DNA from: an uncultured Bacilli bacterium
GTDB lineage: Bacteria > Bacillota_I > Bacilli_A > RF39 > UBA660
Length of the DNA: 9,247 bases
Reading direction: 5' to 3'
Assembly (NCBI GenBank): GCA_934099115.1
Contig: CAKOPK010000021.1
Coordinates: forward strand, 1-9,247
Notes under the pieces: model-generated
Database searches by the model: none
Told to the model about the DNA's origin: nothing
Seen by the model: the letters and a program-made list of their open reading frames with translations, nothing else
Program-made: the position numbers and the translations under genes
Shown: positions 1 through 6,063 of the stretch, one piece after another
Position numbering within the stretch: the stretch's first letter is position 1
How the letters are laid out: the number at the start of each line of letters is the position of its first letter

Positions 1-75
1 TGAGTTATTATTAAGTATATAAAAATCTTACATTTTAGGTAATGAAATGTGTGGACACTTAATATTTCCATTTAT

Positions 76-100
76 AAAGATAGACCAAAGGTCTTTTTTT
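76..100 (+). terminator. Rho-independent terminator of an upstream gene
   Basis: AGACC (82-86), loop AAA, GGTCT (90-94), then an unbroken T run to 100. The stem can be lengthened by A-T and G-U pairs past a bulged T at 81. No gene end is recognisable in bases 1-75, so the transcript it ends must come from outside the window. It abuts the next promoter, whose -35 begins at 102. Confidence 0.75.
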
Positions 101-101
101 C

Positions 102-130
102 TTGCCAGAACGTCTTAAAATCTTTATAAT
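102..130 (+). promoter_or_regulatory. Sigma-A-type promoter for the MYG1-family gene
   Basis: TTGCCA (102-107), 17-bp spacer, TATAAT (125-130). The predicted transcription start is near 136-138, only ~13 nt before the ATG at 150 and on top of the AAGGAG Shine-Dalgarno (135-140). The leader would therefore be extremely short. Confidence 0.7.
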
Positions 131-149
131 AATGAAGGAGTGATAAAAA

Positions 150-1025
150 ATGATAACAATGACAAAAAATTATGAGGAAGCAACATGTGTAACTCATGCT
201 GGTAATTTTCATGCCGACGACTGTTTTGGAGCAGCTTTCTTAGATAAACTATATGACAATATAACTTTAATTCGTTTAAAAGAATACCAAGACACCAACG
301 AGAAATTAACTTTTGATATCGGTTTAGGAGAATTTGACCATCATGGAGTAAATCCTAAAAAAAGAGAAGATAATATCACCTATTGTGGTTTTGGATTATT
401 ATGGCAAAAATTTGGTAGAGAATATCTAAAAAAAATAAATGTTTCAAATATTGAAGATACATTTAAAGTAATGGATTATCTTTTAGTAGAAAATATAGAT
501 GCTTTTGATAATGGAGAAATGCAATTAGAAAGTAATTTTAATATCTATACAATACCTAGTTTAATAGAAATGATGCGTGGAGAAGAAATAGAAAAAGAGG
601 ACGAATATTTCTTAAGAGCAACAAAATTTGCCAGCTTTCTATTTGATTTAATTCTAAAAACAGCCATTAATAGAGTACAAGTAATAGAAGATATTAAAAA
701 TAAAGAGATAAAAGATAAAGTATTAATATTAGACAAATTTATCCCCTATGAATTTGCTGTATTTTATTTAAATTTAGACGTAGAATTTGCCGTCTATCCC
801 TCAAACAGAGGAGGATATGCAGCTAGAACAATTCCTACAAAGTATAAAGGCTTTACTTCAAAAATTCCTTTTAAAAAAGAATGGGGAGGCTTAAGAGACC
901 AAGAACTAGCAAATATAAGTGGAATTAAAACTGCCAACTTCTGCCACAATAAATATTTCTTATTTGTTGCAGGAACTAAAGAAGATGCCTTAAAAGCTAT
1001 AGAACTAACAAGAAAAGAAAAATAA
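150..1025 (+). CDS. MYG1/UPF0160-family metal-dependent hydrolase
   Basis: Full-length (291 aa) member of the MYG1 family, DHH-type phosphoesterase-like proteins described as metal-dependent hydrolases or exonucleases; the bacterial substrate is not established. Visible motifs in order: THAGNFHADD (residues 15-24), with the His and Asp pair expected to bind metal; DIGLGEFDHH (56-65), the DHH-like motif; ENIDAFDNGE (~114-123), with further acidic ligands; and the family's C-terminal block with RGGYAAR, KEWGGLRDQEL and SGIKTANFCHNKYF near residues 220-270. No signal peptide or membrane segment, so cytoplasmic. The start at 150 is preferred because AAGGAG (135-140) lies 9 nt upstream; an internal ATG at 159 is the alternative. 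Its own promoter lies at 102-130. No terminator is evident after the stop, and the next 120 nt stay open in the same frame. Family assignment is confident, the reaction is not. Confidence 0.93.
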   Translation: MITMTKNYEEATCVTHAGNFHADDCFGAAFLDKLYDNITLIRLKEYQDTNEKLTFDIGLGEFDHHGVNPKKREDNITYCGFGLLWQKFGREYLKKINVSNIEDTFKVMDYLLVENIDAFDNGEMQLESNFNIYTIPSLIEMMRGEEIEKEDEYFLRATKFASFLFDLILKTAINRVQVIEDIKNKEIKDKVLILDKFIPYEFAVFYLNLDVEFAVYPSNRGGYAARTIPTKYKGFTSKIPFKKEWGGLRDQELANISGIKTANFCHNKYFLFVAGTKEDALKAIELTRKEK

Positions 1026-1148
1026 CCGTTTACTAATAGAAAAAATTATTTTGACAAACTTCGACATCAACAAAGTGTTAAATATGAAGATTTAGCAGAC
1101 ATTTATAAAGTAAGAGACGTTCCAATACTAAAAGCCGAGGAAAATTAG
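1026..1148 (+). other. In-frame open stretch after the MYG1 stop (possible relic)
   Basis: Directly after the TAA at 1023-1025 the same frame stays open for 40 codons to TAG (1146-1148). It reads as ordinary soluble protein (for example FDKLRHQQSVKYEDLADIYK), which is unusual for spacer DNA in so AT-rich a genome. There is no start codon with a Shine-Dalgarno. It may be a fragment of a lost gene, perhaps one that belonged with the RT relic downstream, or a lost C-terminal extension. I do not recognise the family. Confidence 0.3.
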
Positions 1149-1191
1149 AAAAATTTGTATTATTTTATTCTAGTAATATTATTAGTATTCT

Positions 1192-1760
1192 AAAGATAAA
1201 GTATATGTTTTAAAATGTGCTATAAAAAAATATTTTTATAATATAGACCACGAAATAGTACTAAAACAAATAACCAGATTTATTGATGATGAAGAAATAT
1301 ATAATAAAATGAAAGACATTATAGATTCAACAGATGAAGAATATGTAAATGAAAATATTAAAAAATTGTTGAAAAAGGCTTACCCATTGGTAATATGACT
1401 TCTCAAATATTGGCAATCTATTTTTTAAATGATTTGACCATTATCTAAAAGAAAAACTACACTGCAAGTATTATGTCCGATATATTGATGATTTTATTAC
1501 CAGATAAAGAAAGATTAAAATAACTAAAAGGTTTAATTACAGAAACACTAAAAGAATATAAATTAGAACTAAATAATAAAACTAATATTTATGATTTAAA
1601 ACATGGCCTTGGTTTTTTAGGCTATTATTTCTTTTAAAAGAAAAAAGACTTATTATTAACGTAGAATAAAAAAAAGATGCGTAAGCTAAAAAGAATAAAC
1701 GCATCAACCTATGAACAAGTAAAAGCTAGTTAAATAGGCTATTTAAAAGTAGCTCATACC
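1192..1760 (+). pseudogene. Decayed reverse transcriptase (DGR/group-II-like RT type)
   Basis: No frame is intact, but conserved RT blocks appear in the right order across three frames. Frame of 1192: YVLKCAIKKYFYNIDHEIV, RT motif A, where the expected catalytic Asp of KxDIxxYF is Ala (GCT); it ends at TGA 1396-1398. Frame of 1371: KGLPIGNMTSQILAIYFLND, RT motif B. Frame of 1436: DHYLKEKL, then YVRYIDDF with the YxDD box at 1481-1492, stop at 1505. Frame of 1503: DKERLK, in-frame TAA at 1521, then LNNKTNIYDLKHGLGFLGYYF (the NKKT and FLGY blocks). Last comes a Lys-rich tail and IGYLKVAHT near 1730-1760, resembling the usual SYxGHLKHxN ending. The N-terminal third is missing. The IGNxTSQ motif is typical of DGR and related bacterial RTs, not of LtrA-type group II intron RTs (QGGxxSP). 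At least two frameshifts, two in-frame stops and a lost catalytic residue make activity very unlikely. No template or variable repeat or intron boundary was found. Confidence 0.85.
1668..1705 (-). terminator. Terminator of the DUF378 gene
   Basis: Read on the minus strand: GATGCGT (1705-1699), 16-nt loop, ACGCATC (1682-1676), then eight T (1675-1668). The 7-bp stem is perfect. It lies 66 nt past the stop of the minus-strand DUF378 gene and within the RT relic, so it must have become useful to this gene after, or in spite of, the RT insertion. Confidence 0.6.
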
Positions 1761-1771
1761 AAGAATCTTCT

Positions 1772-1981
1772 CTAACGATTCACATCTTTTTCAATATGAG
1801 AGAATAATAAGAAAATATTAATTATTCCACAAACTCCAACAATAGAATAGATGATTCTAGCAATTACAGCAGAGTCTTTAAATAAACTGGTTACTAGGTT
1901 AAAATCAAAGAAACCGATTAATCCCCAGTTGATGGCTCCAATAATAGTAAAAACTAAAGCTATCTTTTGTAAAGTTTCCAT
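1772..1981 (-). CDS. DUF378 family small membrane protein
   Basis: 69-residue protein matching the DUF378 pattern: an N-terminal METLQKIALVFTIIGAINWG, then a Gly/Phe turn (LIGFFDFNLV), then a second hydrophobic helix beginning ARIIYSIVG. Two membrane segments are visible, at about residues 6-26 and 41-61, with the short charged tail EKDVNR. Function of the family is unknown. The minus-strand start is supported by AAAGGG (1996-1991), 9 nt upstream of the ATG. It is divergent from the dehydrogenase gene at 2154 and convergent with the RT relic, so it is a single-gene unit. Its length is normal for the family and nothing suggests decay. Confidence 0.92.
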   Translation of the reverse strand: METLQKIALVFTIIGAINWGLIGFFDFNLVTSLFKDSAVIARIIYSIVGVCGIINIFLLFSHIEKDVNR

Positions 1982-2023
1982 TTAATCACACCCTTTGCTA
2001 TTATTCTAAACAAAATATTATAA

Positions 2024-2052
2024 ATTATACATAAATGATACTAACTTCTAAA
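2024..2052 (-). promoter_or_regulatory. Candidate promoter for DUF378
   Basis: Minus strand TTTAGA (2052-2047), 17-bp spacer, TATAAT (2029-2024). A second TATAAT lies at 2022-2017. The -35 matches consensus at only 4 of 6 positions and the region is very AT-rich, so the exact hexamers are uncertain. Confidence 0.4.
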
Positions 2053-2096
2053 CTGTTAATATTTTTTTAAAAAGTGTCTACACCCATCAAGATATA

Positions 2097-2125
2097 TTTA
2101 CGAAAAATTATTTTTTTGTTAAAAT
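2097..2125 (+). promoter_or_regulatory. Promoter of the dehydrogenase-yqeK operon
   Basis: TTTACG (2097-2102), 17-bp spacer, TAAAAT (2120-2125) preceded by TGT, giving an extended -10 (TGN). It ends 28 nt before the ATG at 2154, leaving room for the AAAGGAG ribosome site at 2141-2147. Confidence 0.55.
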
Positions 2126-2153
2126 AAAAATAGAAAAAGAAAAGGAGAAACAT

Positions 2154-3095
2154 ATGAAAAATATTACAATTATTGGAGGAGGAGTACTGGGCTCTCAAAT
2201 TGCCTTTCAATCTGCTTATCAAGGCTTTAATACAACTATATACTTAAGAAGTAATGATAGTATTAAAAGAACTAAGCCTAAATTAGATACCTTAAAAGAG
2301 ACTTATATTAAAAGTATAAAATTAATGGCTACTAAAGAAGGAAAAATAATAAATAATTGGTGTTTTGGCATCTCTGATTATGATTCTTTTAATAAAGAAG
2401 AATGTTTATCTAAAGTAGAAAATGCTTATAAAAGTATAAAATTAGAAACAAATCTTGCTTTATCTTTAAAAAATGCTGATTTAGTAATTGAAAGCATGAG
2501 TGAAGATATAGAAGCTAAGAAAGAAATATTAACAAAAATTTCTGGACTTATCCCTAAAAAAACAATTATTGTAACCAATTCATCTACTTTATTACCTAGT
2601 AAACTAGCAAAGTATACCAAAAGAGAAGACCTCTTTTTAGCTATGCATTTTGCTAACTCTATCTGGAAAAATAACATGGTTGAAATAATGAAACACAAAA
2701 ATACCAGCGATAAAGCTTTTAATAAAATTATAGAATTTGCTAAAGAAATAAACATGATACCATTACCTATTTATAAAGAAAAATCAGGCTATTTATTAAA
2801 TTCTATGTTAATACCATTTTTATTTTCAGGATTAGATTTATTAGTAAATGATATATCAGACGTAAAAAGCATAGATGAAGCTTGGAAAAGAGGAACAGGA
2901 TCACCTAAAGGACCATTTGAAATATTAGACACTATTGGTTTAAATACTGCCTATAAAATAATCTTAAATTACACCAAAATTCCTTCTTTTATAGCCCCTT
3001 ACAATTTTAAAGGAATGGCCAAACTATTGAAAAAATATATAGATGAAGGAAAAATTGGTAAATCAAGTAAAGAAGGTTTTTATAAGTATGATTAA
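2154..3095 (+). CDS. 3-hydroxyacyl-CoA dehydrogenase family protein (NAD-dependent)
   Basis: 313 aa, the size of a single-function 3-hydroxyacyl-CoA/3-hydroxybutyryl-CoA dehydrogenase. An N-terminal Rossmann fold begins at once with ITIIGGGVLGSQIA (glycines 8-10 and 13). ADLVIESMSED (~108-118) is the usual end of the NAD domain. The catalytic set seems complete by alignment to the family: Ser in TNSST (142-144), His165 in AMHF, Glu177 in MVEIM and Asn216 in GYLLN. The C-terminal helical domain has GTGSPKGPFEILDTIGL (~247-263). The usual HFFNP after the catalytic His reads HFANS, so the acyl-binding side is atypical. The start is fixed by AAAGGAG at 2141-2147, 6 nt upstream. It is the first gene of a pair with yqeK (8-nt overlap). 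No thiolase, crotonase or acyl-CoA dehydrogenase is nearby, so the substrate cannot be named; a related activity such as a hydroxy-acid dehydrogenase is possible. Confidence 0.88.
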   Translation: MKNITIIGGGVLGSQIAFQSAYQGFNTTIYLRSNDSIKRTKPKLDTLKETYIKSIKLMATKEGKIINNWCFGISDYDSFNKEECLSKVENAYKSIKLETNLALSLKNADLVIESMSEDIEAKKEILTKISGLIPKKTIIVTNSSTLLPSKLAKYTKREDLFLAMHFANSIWKNNMVEIMKHKNTSDKAFNKIIEFAKEINMIPLPIYKEKSGYLLNSMLIPFLFSGLDLLVNDISDVKSIDEAWKRGTGSPKGPFEILDTIGLNTAYKIILNYTKIPSFIAPYNFKGMAKLLKKYIDEGKIGKSSKEGFYKYD

Positions 3096-3651
3096 TAAAA
3101 TACAAGAAATGACCAATTATTTAAAAAATAATTTATCTTCCTTTCGTTATGAACACTGTATAATTGTGGGAAATGAAGCTAGAAAGTTAGCACTTCATTA
3201 TAATTTAAACGGCGATTTAGCTTATTTAGCAGGTATTTCTCATGATATAGCAAAAGAACTAACTTTTGAAGAAAATGCATATTGGATAAAGATTGGCAAG
3301 ATCCCTACTTATTATCAAAAAGAAGAAAATAGTGTTTTATTACATGGCCCAGTAGGTGCTATTATTTTAAAAGAAAAATTTCATTTAAATGCTGAAGTAT
3401 GTAATTCTGTATATTATCACACTACAGGCTCTCCCAACATGGATGATTTTGCCAAAATAATATTTATTGCAGATAAGATAGGGAGAAAAGACTTAGATAA
3501 TTTTGGCATACATTTAAAAAATACCGCCTATCAAAATTTAGATGAATCTCTTTTACTTTACATAACAAAATTAGAAGAAGACTTAAAAAAAGAACAAAAA
3601 GAAATATCTGAACCAACCAAACAATTAAAAGCAAGATTATTAACAAAATAA
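3088..3651 (+). CDS. yqeK: YqeK, HD-domain bis(5'-nucleosyl)-tetraphosphatase (symmetrical)
   Basis: 187-aa HD-domain phosphohydrolase of the YqeK family, which splits diadenosine tetraphosphate (Ap4A) into two ADP. From the ATG at 3088: FRYEHCIIVG (His23), the HD pair in AGISHDIAKE (His52-Asp53), LLHGPVGA (His86), YYHTTG (His111) and KIIFIADKI (Asp129), the full metal-ligand set in family order. The open frame extends upstream to an ATG at 3043, but that start has no Shine-Dalgarno and would sit deep in the dehydrogenase gene. ATG 3088 has AGAAGG (3071-3076) and gives the normal family length. It overlaps the upstream stop by 8 nt, implying translational coupling. In many Firmicutes yqeK follows nadD; here nadD is absent and the partner is a dehydrogenase. 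Confidence 0.93.
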   Translation: MINKIQEMTNYLKNNLSSFRYEHCIIVGNEARKLALHYNLNGDLAYLAGISHDIAKELTFEENAYWIKIGKIPTYYQKEENSVLLHGPVGAIILKEKFHLNAEVCNSVYYHTTGSPNMDDFAKIIFIADKIGRKDLDNFGIHLKNTAYQNLDESLLLYITKLEEDLKKEQKEISEPTKQLKARLLTK

Positions 3652-3980
3652 AATATAATTTTTAATCTAATAGCGACTATTAGAAATTAATCATAAAATA
3701 AAAATAAAATAAGAAGTCATAATGATTACTTTATATTAAGTACAAATTGTATATGTTTTAGTAATAATCAAACATTTCTAGTAATTATTGTTTAGTAACA
3801 CACTATTAGTAAAAAACGCCATCATAATTTATATTATTCTAAACCACTGGCAAAACGAATGGAAACAACTTATAAAAATGCATAGACTATTAAAAAAATA
3901 AATAGTCTTTTATTTATGAATAAAATGTAGAATATTTTAAAAAAGCAAGAGTATAGTTAAATTAGAAAAGGAAGTGTTTT
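3652..3980. other. Gene-free stretch of 329 bp
   Basis: It contains a perfect 7-bp inverted repeat CTAATAG-CGA-CTATTAG (3667-3683) with no T run after it on the plus strand, so not a standard terminator. A possible terminator lies at 3884-3912. The open stretch at about 3817-3885 (translating to HHNLYYSKPLAKRMETTYK and ending at TAG) looks protein-like but is short, has no start and is unidentified. The rest is low-complexity AT-rich DNA. No convincing promoter could be fixed for the gene at 3981; TATAGT at 3952-3957 is a possible -10 without a good -35. Confidence 0.5.
3884..3912 (+). terminator. Possible rho-independent terminator after yqeK
   Basis: AGACTATT (3884-3891), A-rich 9-nt loop, AATAGTCT (3901-3908) followed by TTTATTT. 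The 8-bp stem is perfect but AT-rich and the T run is short. It lies ~230 nt after the yqeK stop and 70 nt before the lipoprotein gene. Confidence 0.45.
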
Positions 3981-5135
3981 ATGAAAAAAATAGTAGTTCT
4001 AACTATAAGCCTAATTCTACTTACTGGATGTGGAAAGAAAAGCACTGAAGATTTAGTAAATAAATTTGAAAAAAATGTAACAAATGCCAAATCATATATT
4101 TTAAAAGGTAATATGGAAATTTTAAGTAATGAAGAAACTTATACCTATAGTTTAGAAGCCAAATTTTTAAAAGAAAATTACTACAAAGTAACGTTAGTAA
4201 ACCAAACTAACAACCATGAACAAATCATACTAAGAAATGGGGATGGAGTATTTGTAATATCACCTAGTTTAAACAAGAGTTTTAAATTTCAAAGTGAGTG
4301 GCCATCTAACAGTAGTCAAGTCTACATTTTATCATCCTTATTAAATGATATCAAAAATGATTCTGAAAAATCTTTAGAAAAAATAGATAAAGGATATGTC
4401 ATAAAAACTAAAGTAAATTACCCAAATAATAAAGAATTAAGTTATCAAAAGATTTATTTTGACGAAAGTATGAACTTAGAAAAAGTTGAAGTATATAATT
4501 CTAGTGATATCATTAACATAAAAGCAACATTCTCGTCTATTAATCTAAAAGGTGGTTTAGATGAAAACGATTTTGCCCTAAAGGAATTAATTGACATAAG
4601 TAAAGATAACACTCAAAATAATCAAAAAGAAGAAAATACGAATAAAGGCAATAAAACTGATAAAAATAATTCATCAAATGATAACACAACAAATAAAGAT
4701 AATAAATCCGAAGAAAATACAAATGGCGAAACCAACGAAAATAAAACTTGTGAGAATGAAGAATGTGACACCAAATCTAGCAATATCTTAGATAGTATCA
4801 TTTATCCTTTATATATACCTAGCAAAACTTACTTATCAAATAGTGAAAAAATAGATACAGATGATGGTAACAGAGTAATATTAACCTTTGCTGGAGAAAA
4901 GAATTTCGTTTTAATTGAGGAAGTAGCGAATATAGCCAATGATTTTGAAGTAATTCCTGTTTATGGCGACCCCGTTATGTTAAGTGATACAATTGCGGCT
5001 AAAAGTGCCAACTCTATGTATTGGACAAGTGATAATATTTCTTATTATTTAACTAGCAGTGACCTAACTACAGAAGAAATGGTAACAATAGCAGAATCAC
5101 TTGGAAACACAAAGAGTGTAGCCAATAGTAAATAA
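3981..5135 (+). CDS. Lipoprotein with LolA/GerS-like domain and C-terminal DUF4367-like domain
   Basis: 384 aa. The signal peptide MKKIVVLTISLILLTGC ends in a lipobox (LTGC, Cys17), so it is a diacylated lipoprotein on the outer face of the membrane. Residues ~22-205 have the pattern of LolA-like sheet proteins seen in monoderms (GerS and related): an amphipathic start (STEDLVNKFEKNVTNAKSY), then alternating strands including YSLEAKFLKENYYKVTL, IYFDESMNLEKVEVY and a final DENDFAL. Residues ~208-265 form an Asn/Lys/Glu/Thr low-complexity linker ending in CENEEC (Cys257, Cys262). Residues ~275-375 form a second domain with YWTSDNISYYLTSSDLTTEE and IAESLG, like the end of DUF4367 or RseB-type domains. 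The start has AAAGGAAG (3967-3974). It is probably monocistronic. In monoderms there is no outer membrane to serve, so a role in envelope sensing or lipid binding is inference. The lipoprotein call is firm, the domain names less so. Confidence 0.85.
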   Translation: MKKIVVLTISLILLTGCGKKSTEDLVNKFEKNVTNAKSYILKGNMEILSNEETYTYSLEAKFLKENYYKVTLVNQTNNHEQIILRNGDGVFVISPSLNKSFKFQSEWPSNSSQVYILSSLLNDIKNDSEKSLEKIDKGYVIKTKVNYPNNKELSYQKIYFDESMNLEKVEVYNSSDIINIKATFSSINLKGGLDENDFALKELIDISKDNTQNNQKEENTNKGNKTDKNNSSNDNTTNKDNKSEENTNGETNENKTCENEECDTKSSNILDSIIYPLYIPSKTYLSNSEKIDTDDGNRVILTFAGEKNFVLIEEVANIANDFEVIPVYGDPVMLSDTIAAKSANSMYWTSDNISYYLTSSDLTTEEMVTIAESLGNTKSVANSK

Positions 5136-5166
5136 AGAATAAAGGTAAATAGAATAAAGAAAAACT

Positions 5167-5240
5167 AACACATCTTATAACAAGAAAGAAAATATAGCTA
5201 ATGATATTTGGAATATAAGATAAACATATCTCGTGTTTTT
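5167..5240 (+). terminator. Weak hairpin region after the lipoprotein gene
   Basis: AACACATCTTATA (5167-5179) can pair with TATAAGAT (5214-5221) and, past an 11-nt bulge, GTGTT (5233-5237), followed by TTT and C. The 34-nt loop and large bulge make it a poor terminator by usual standards, but it is the only candidate between 5135 and the next promoter. Confidence 0.3.
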
Positions 5241-5256
5241 CTAACGATTTTAATAG

Positions 5257-5285
5257 TTGCTTTCTTCTTTTTTTCCTGCTATAAT
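5257..5285 (+). promoter_or_regulatory. Promoter of the 5305 membrane protein gene
   Basis: TTGCTT (5257-5262), 17-bp spacer, TATAAT (5280-5285). The predicted start of transcription (~5292) coincides with the ribosome site AGGTGA (5292-5297), and the ATG lies 19 nt after the -10. This is the same layout as at 102-150. Confidence 0.7.
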
Positions 5286-5304
5286 CAGATTAGGTGATTA
5301 AAAA

Positions 5305-5838
5305 ATGGCAAAAAAGGAAAAAATAAAAAAAGAAACTTATCGTACAGAAGAGCAAGAAGAGGTAATTCGCTTTATTAAAATATTAGCAGTTGTCTTAATT
5401 GTTGTGCTTATAGTCTATGGCTTTACCAAAATATTTGTTTCAAAAGATACAGATAAAAATAACAGTAATAATGTAACAGAAGGAAACATTGATTATGAAA
5501 AGACAATTATTGGAACTATGTTCAATCGCAACGAAAGCGAATACTATGTAATTATATATAATAGCAAAGATGTAAATTCCGTTTATTATAGTGGCCTAGT
5601 ATCAAATTATAAGAGTGGTTCCAAGGGACTAGCAATATATACAGTTGATTTAAACAATTCTTTAAATGCTCCATATATTACGAATGAAGATTCTGAAGTA
5701 AATGTTAATACAATGAATTTAGACAAATTTAGAGTAAAAAATGTGGCACTATTAAAAATATCTAATAACAAAATAGCAAAAGCTTTGGCAAAAGATGAAG
5801 ATATTGCTCGTGAATTAGCTAGTACCAAAGAAAAATAG
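5305..5838 (+). CDS. Single-pass membrane protein, possible CxxC-less thioredoxin fold
   Basis: 177 aa, family not firmly recognised. A charged cytoplasmic head (residues 1-21, Lys/Glu-rich) is followed by one membrane helix (~22-44), a polar linker (SKDTDKNNSNN) and an extracellular domain of ~110 residues. That domain has the order expected of a membrane-tethered thioredoxin: EYYVIIYNSKDVNSVYYSGL (79-98) where a strand and active site would sit, GLAIYTVDLN (108-117) as the next strand, and KFRVKNVALLKISNNKIAKA (141-160), which resembles the usual PTLLKIKNGK strand pair. Both active-site cysteines and the cis-Pro are missing; the protein has no cysteine at all. If the fold is right it is a redox-inactive, perhaps binding or scaffold, member. 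The start is set by AGGTGA 7 nt upstream. It is a single gene with its own promoter and terminator. Confidence 0.75.
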   Translation: MAKKEKIKKETYRTEEQEEVIRFIKILAVVLIVVLIVYGFTKIFVSKDTDKNNSNNVTEGNIDYEKTIIGTMFNRNESEYYVIIYNSKDVNSVYYSGLVSNYKSGSKGLAIYTVDLNNSLNAPYITNEDSEVNVNTMNLDKFRVKNVALLKISNNKIAKALAKDEDIARELASTKEK

Positions 5839-5842
5839 AATT

Positions 5843-5871
5843 AAGTGGTCTTAAAAGTGACTGCTTTTTTA
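5843..5871 (+). terminator. Rho-independent terminator after the 5305 gene
   Basis: AGTGGTC (5844-5850), 8-nt loop, GACTGCT (5859-5865), then TTTTT to 5870. The stem has two G-U pairs and is extended by A5843-T5866. It begins 5 nt after the stop codon. Confidence 0.75.
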
Positions 5872-5992
5872 TATAAGAATAAACAAAAGAGAAAAAGTTA
5901 ATAAATCATAAATAGTTTTTAGTAATTAGCTTTCCTTTAGAATTAAAAAATGAAAAAAATCAATAAAAACTAAACTAAGATATTGTAAATGT

Positions 5993-6020
5993 ATAACAGA
6001 TTTTTAACAGATTGTTTAAA
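5993..6020 (+). repeat. Three hexamers in 11-bp phase (PhoP-box-like)
   Basis: ATAACA (5993-5998), TTAACA (6004-6009) and TTTAAA (6015-6020) are each separated by 5 bp. The first two are part of an exact 9-bp direct repeat TAACAGATT (5994-6002 and 6005-6013). Bacillus PhoP binds TTAACA-like hexamers spaced this way. The AT-rich context makes chance a real possibility. Confidence 0.35.
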
Positions 6021-6063
6021 TTATATATACTATAAAAAGAATATTTTTTAATTTTCTTGCAAC

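Noticed and set aside
545..736. Minus-strand frames inside the MYG1, dehydrogenase, yqeK, lipoprotein, 5305 and ctpA genes
   Set aside because: They are antisense to clearly conserved coding sequence and lack ribosome sites or family features.
1192..1760. Group II intron maturase
   Set aside because: Motif B is IGNMTSQ rather than QGGxxSP, and no intron domain V or boundary sequence was seen nearby.
1026..2100. Active diversity-generating retroelement or retron
   Set aside because: The RT is broken in several places, and I could not find template/variable repeats, an avd-like gene or a retron RNA-like structure.
3043..3087. Upstream ATG start for yqeK
   Set aside because: It lacks a ribosome site, adds 15 residues not seen in the family and lies inside the dehydrogenase gene; ATG 3088 fits better.
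3667..3683. CTAATAG-CGA-CTATTAG as the yqeK terminator
   Set aside because: The hairpin is perfect but is followed by AAATTAATC, with no T run on the plus strand.
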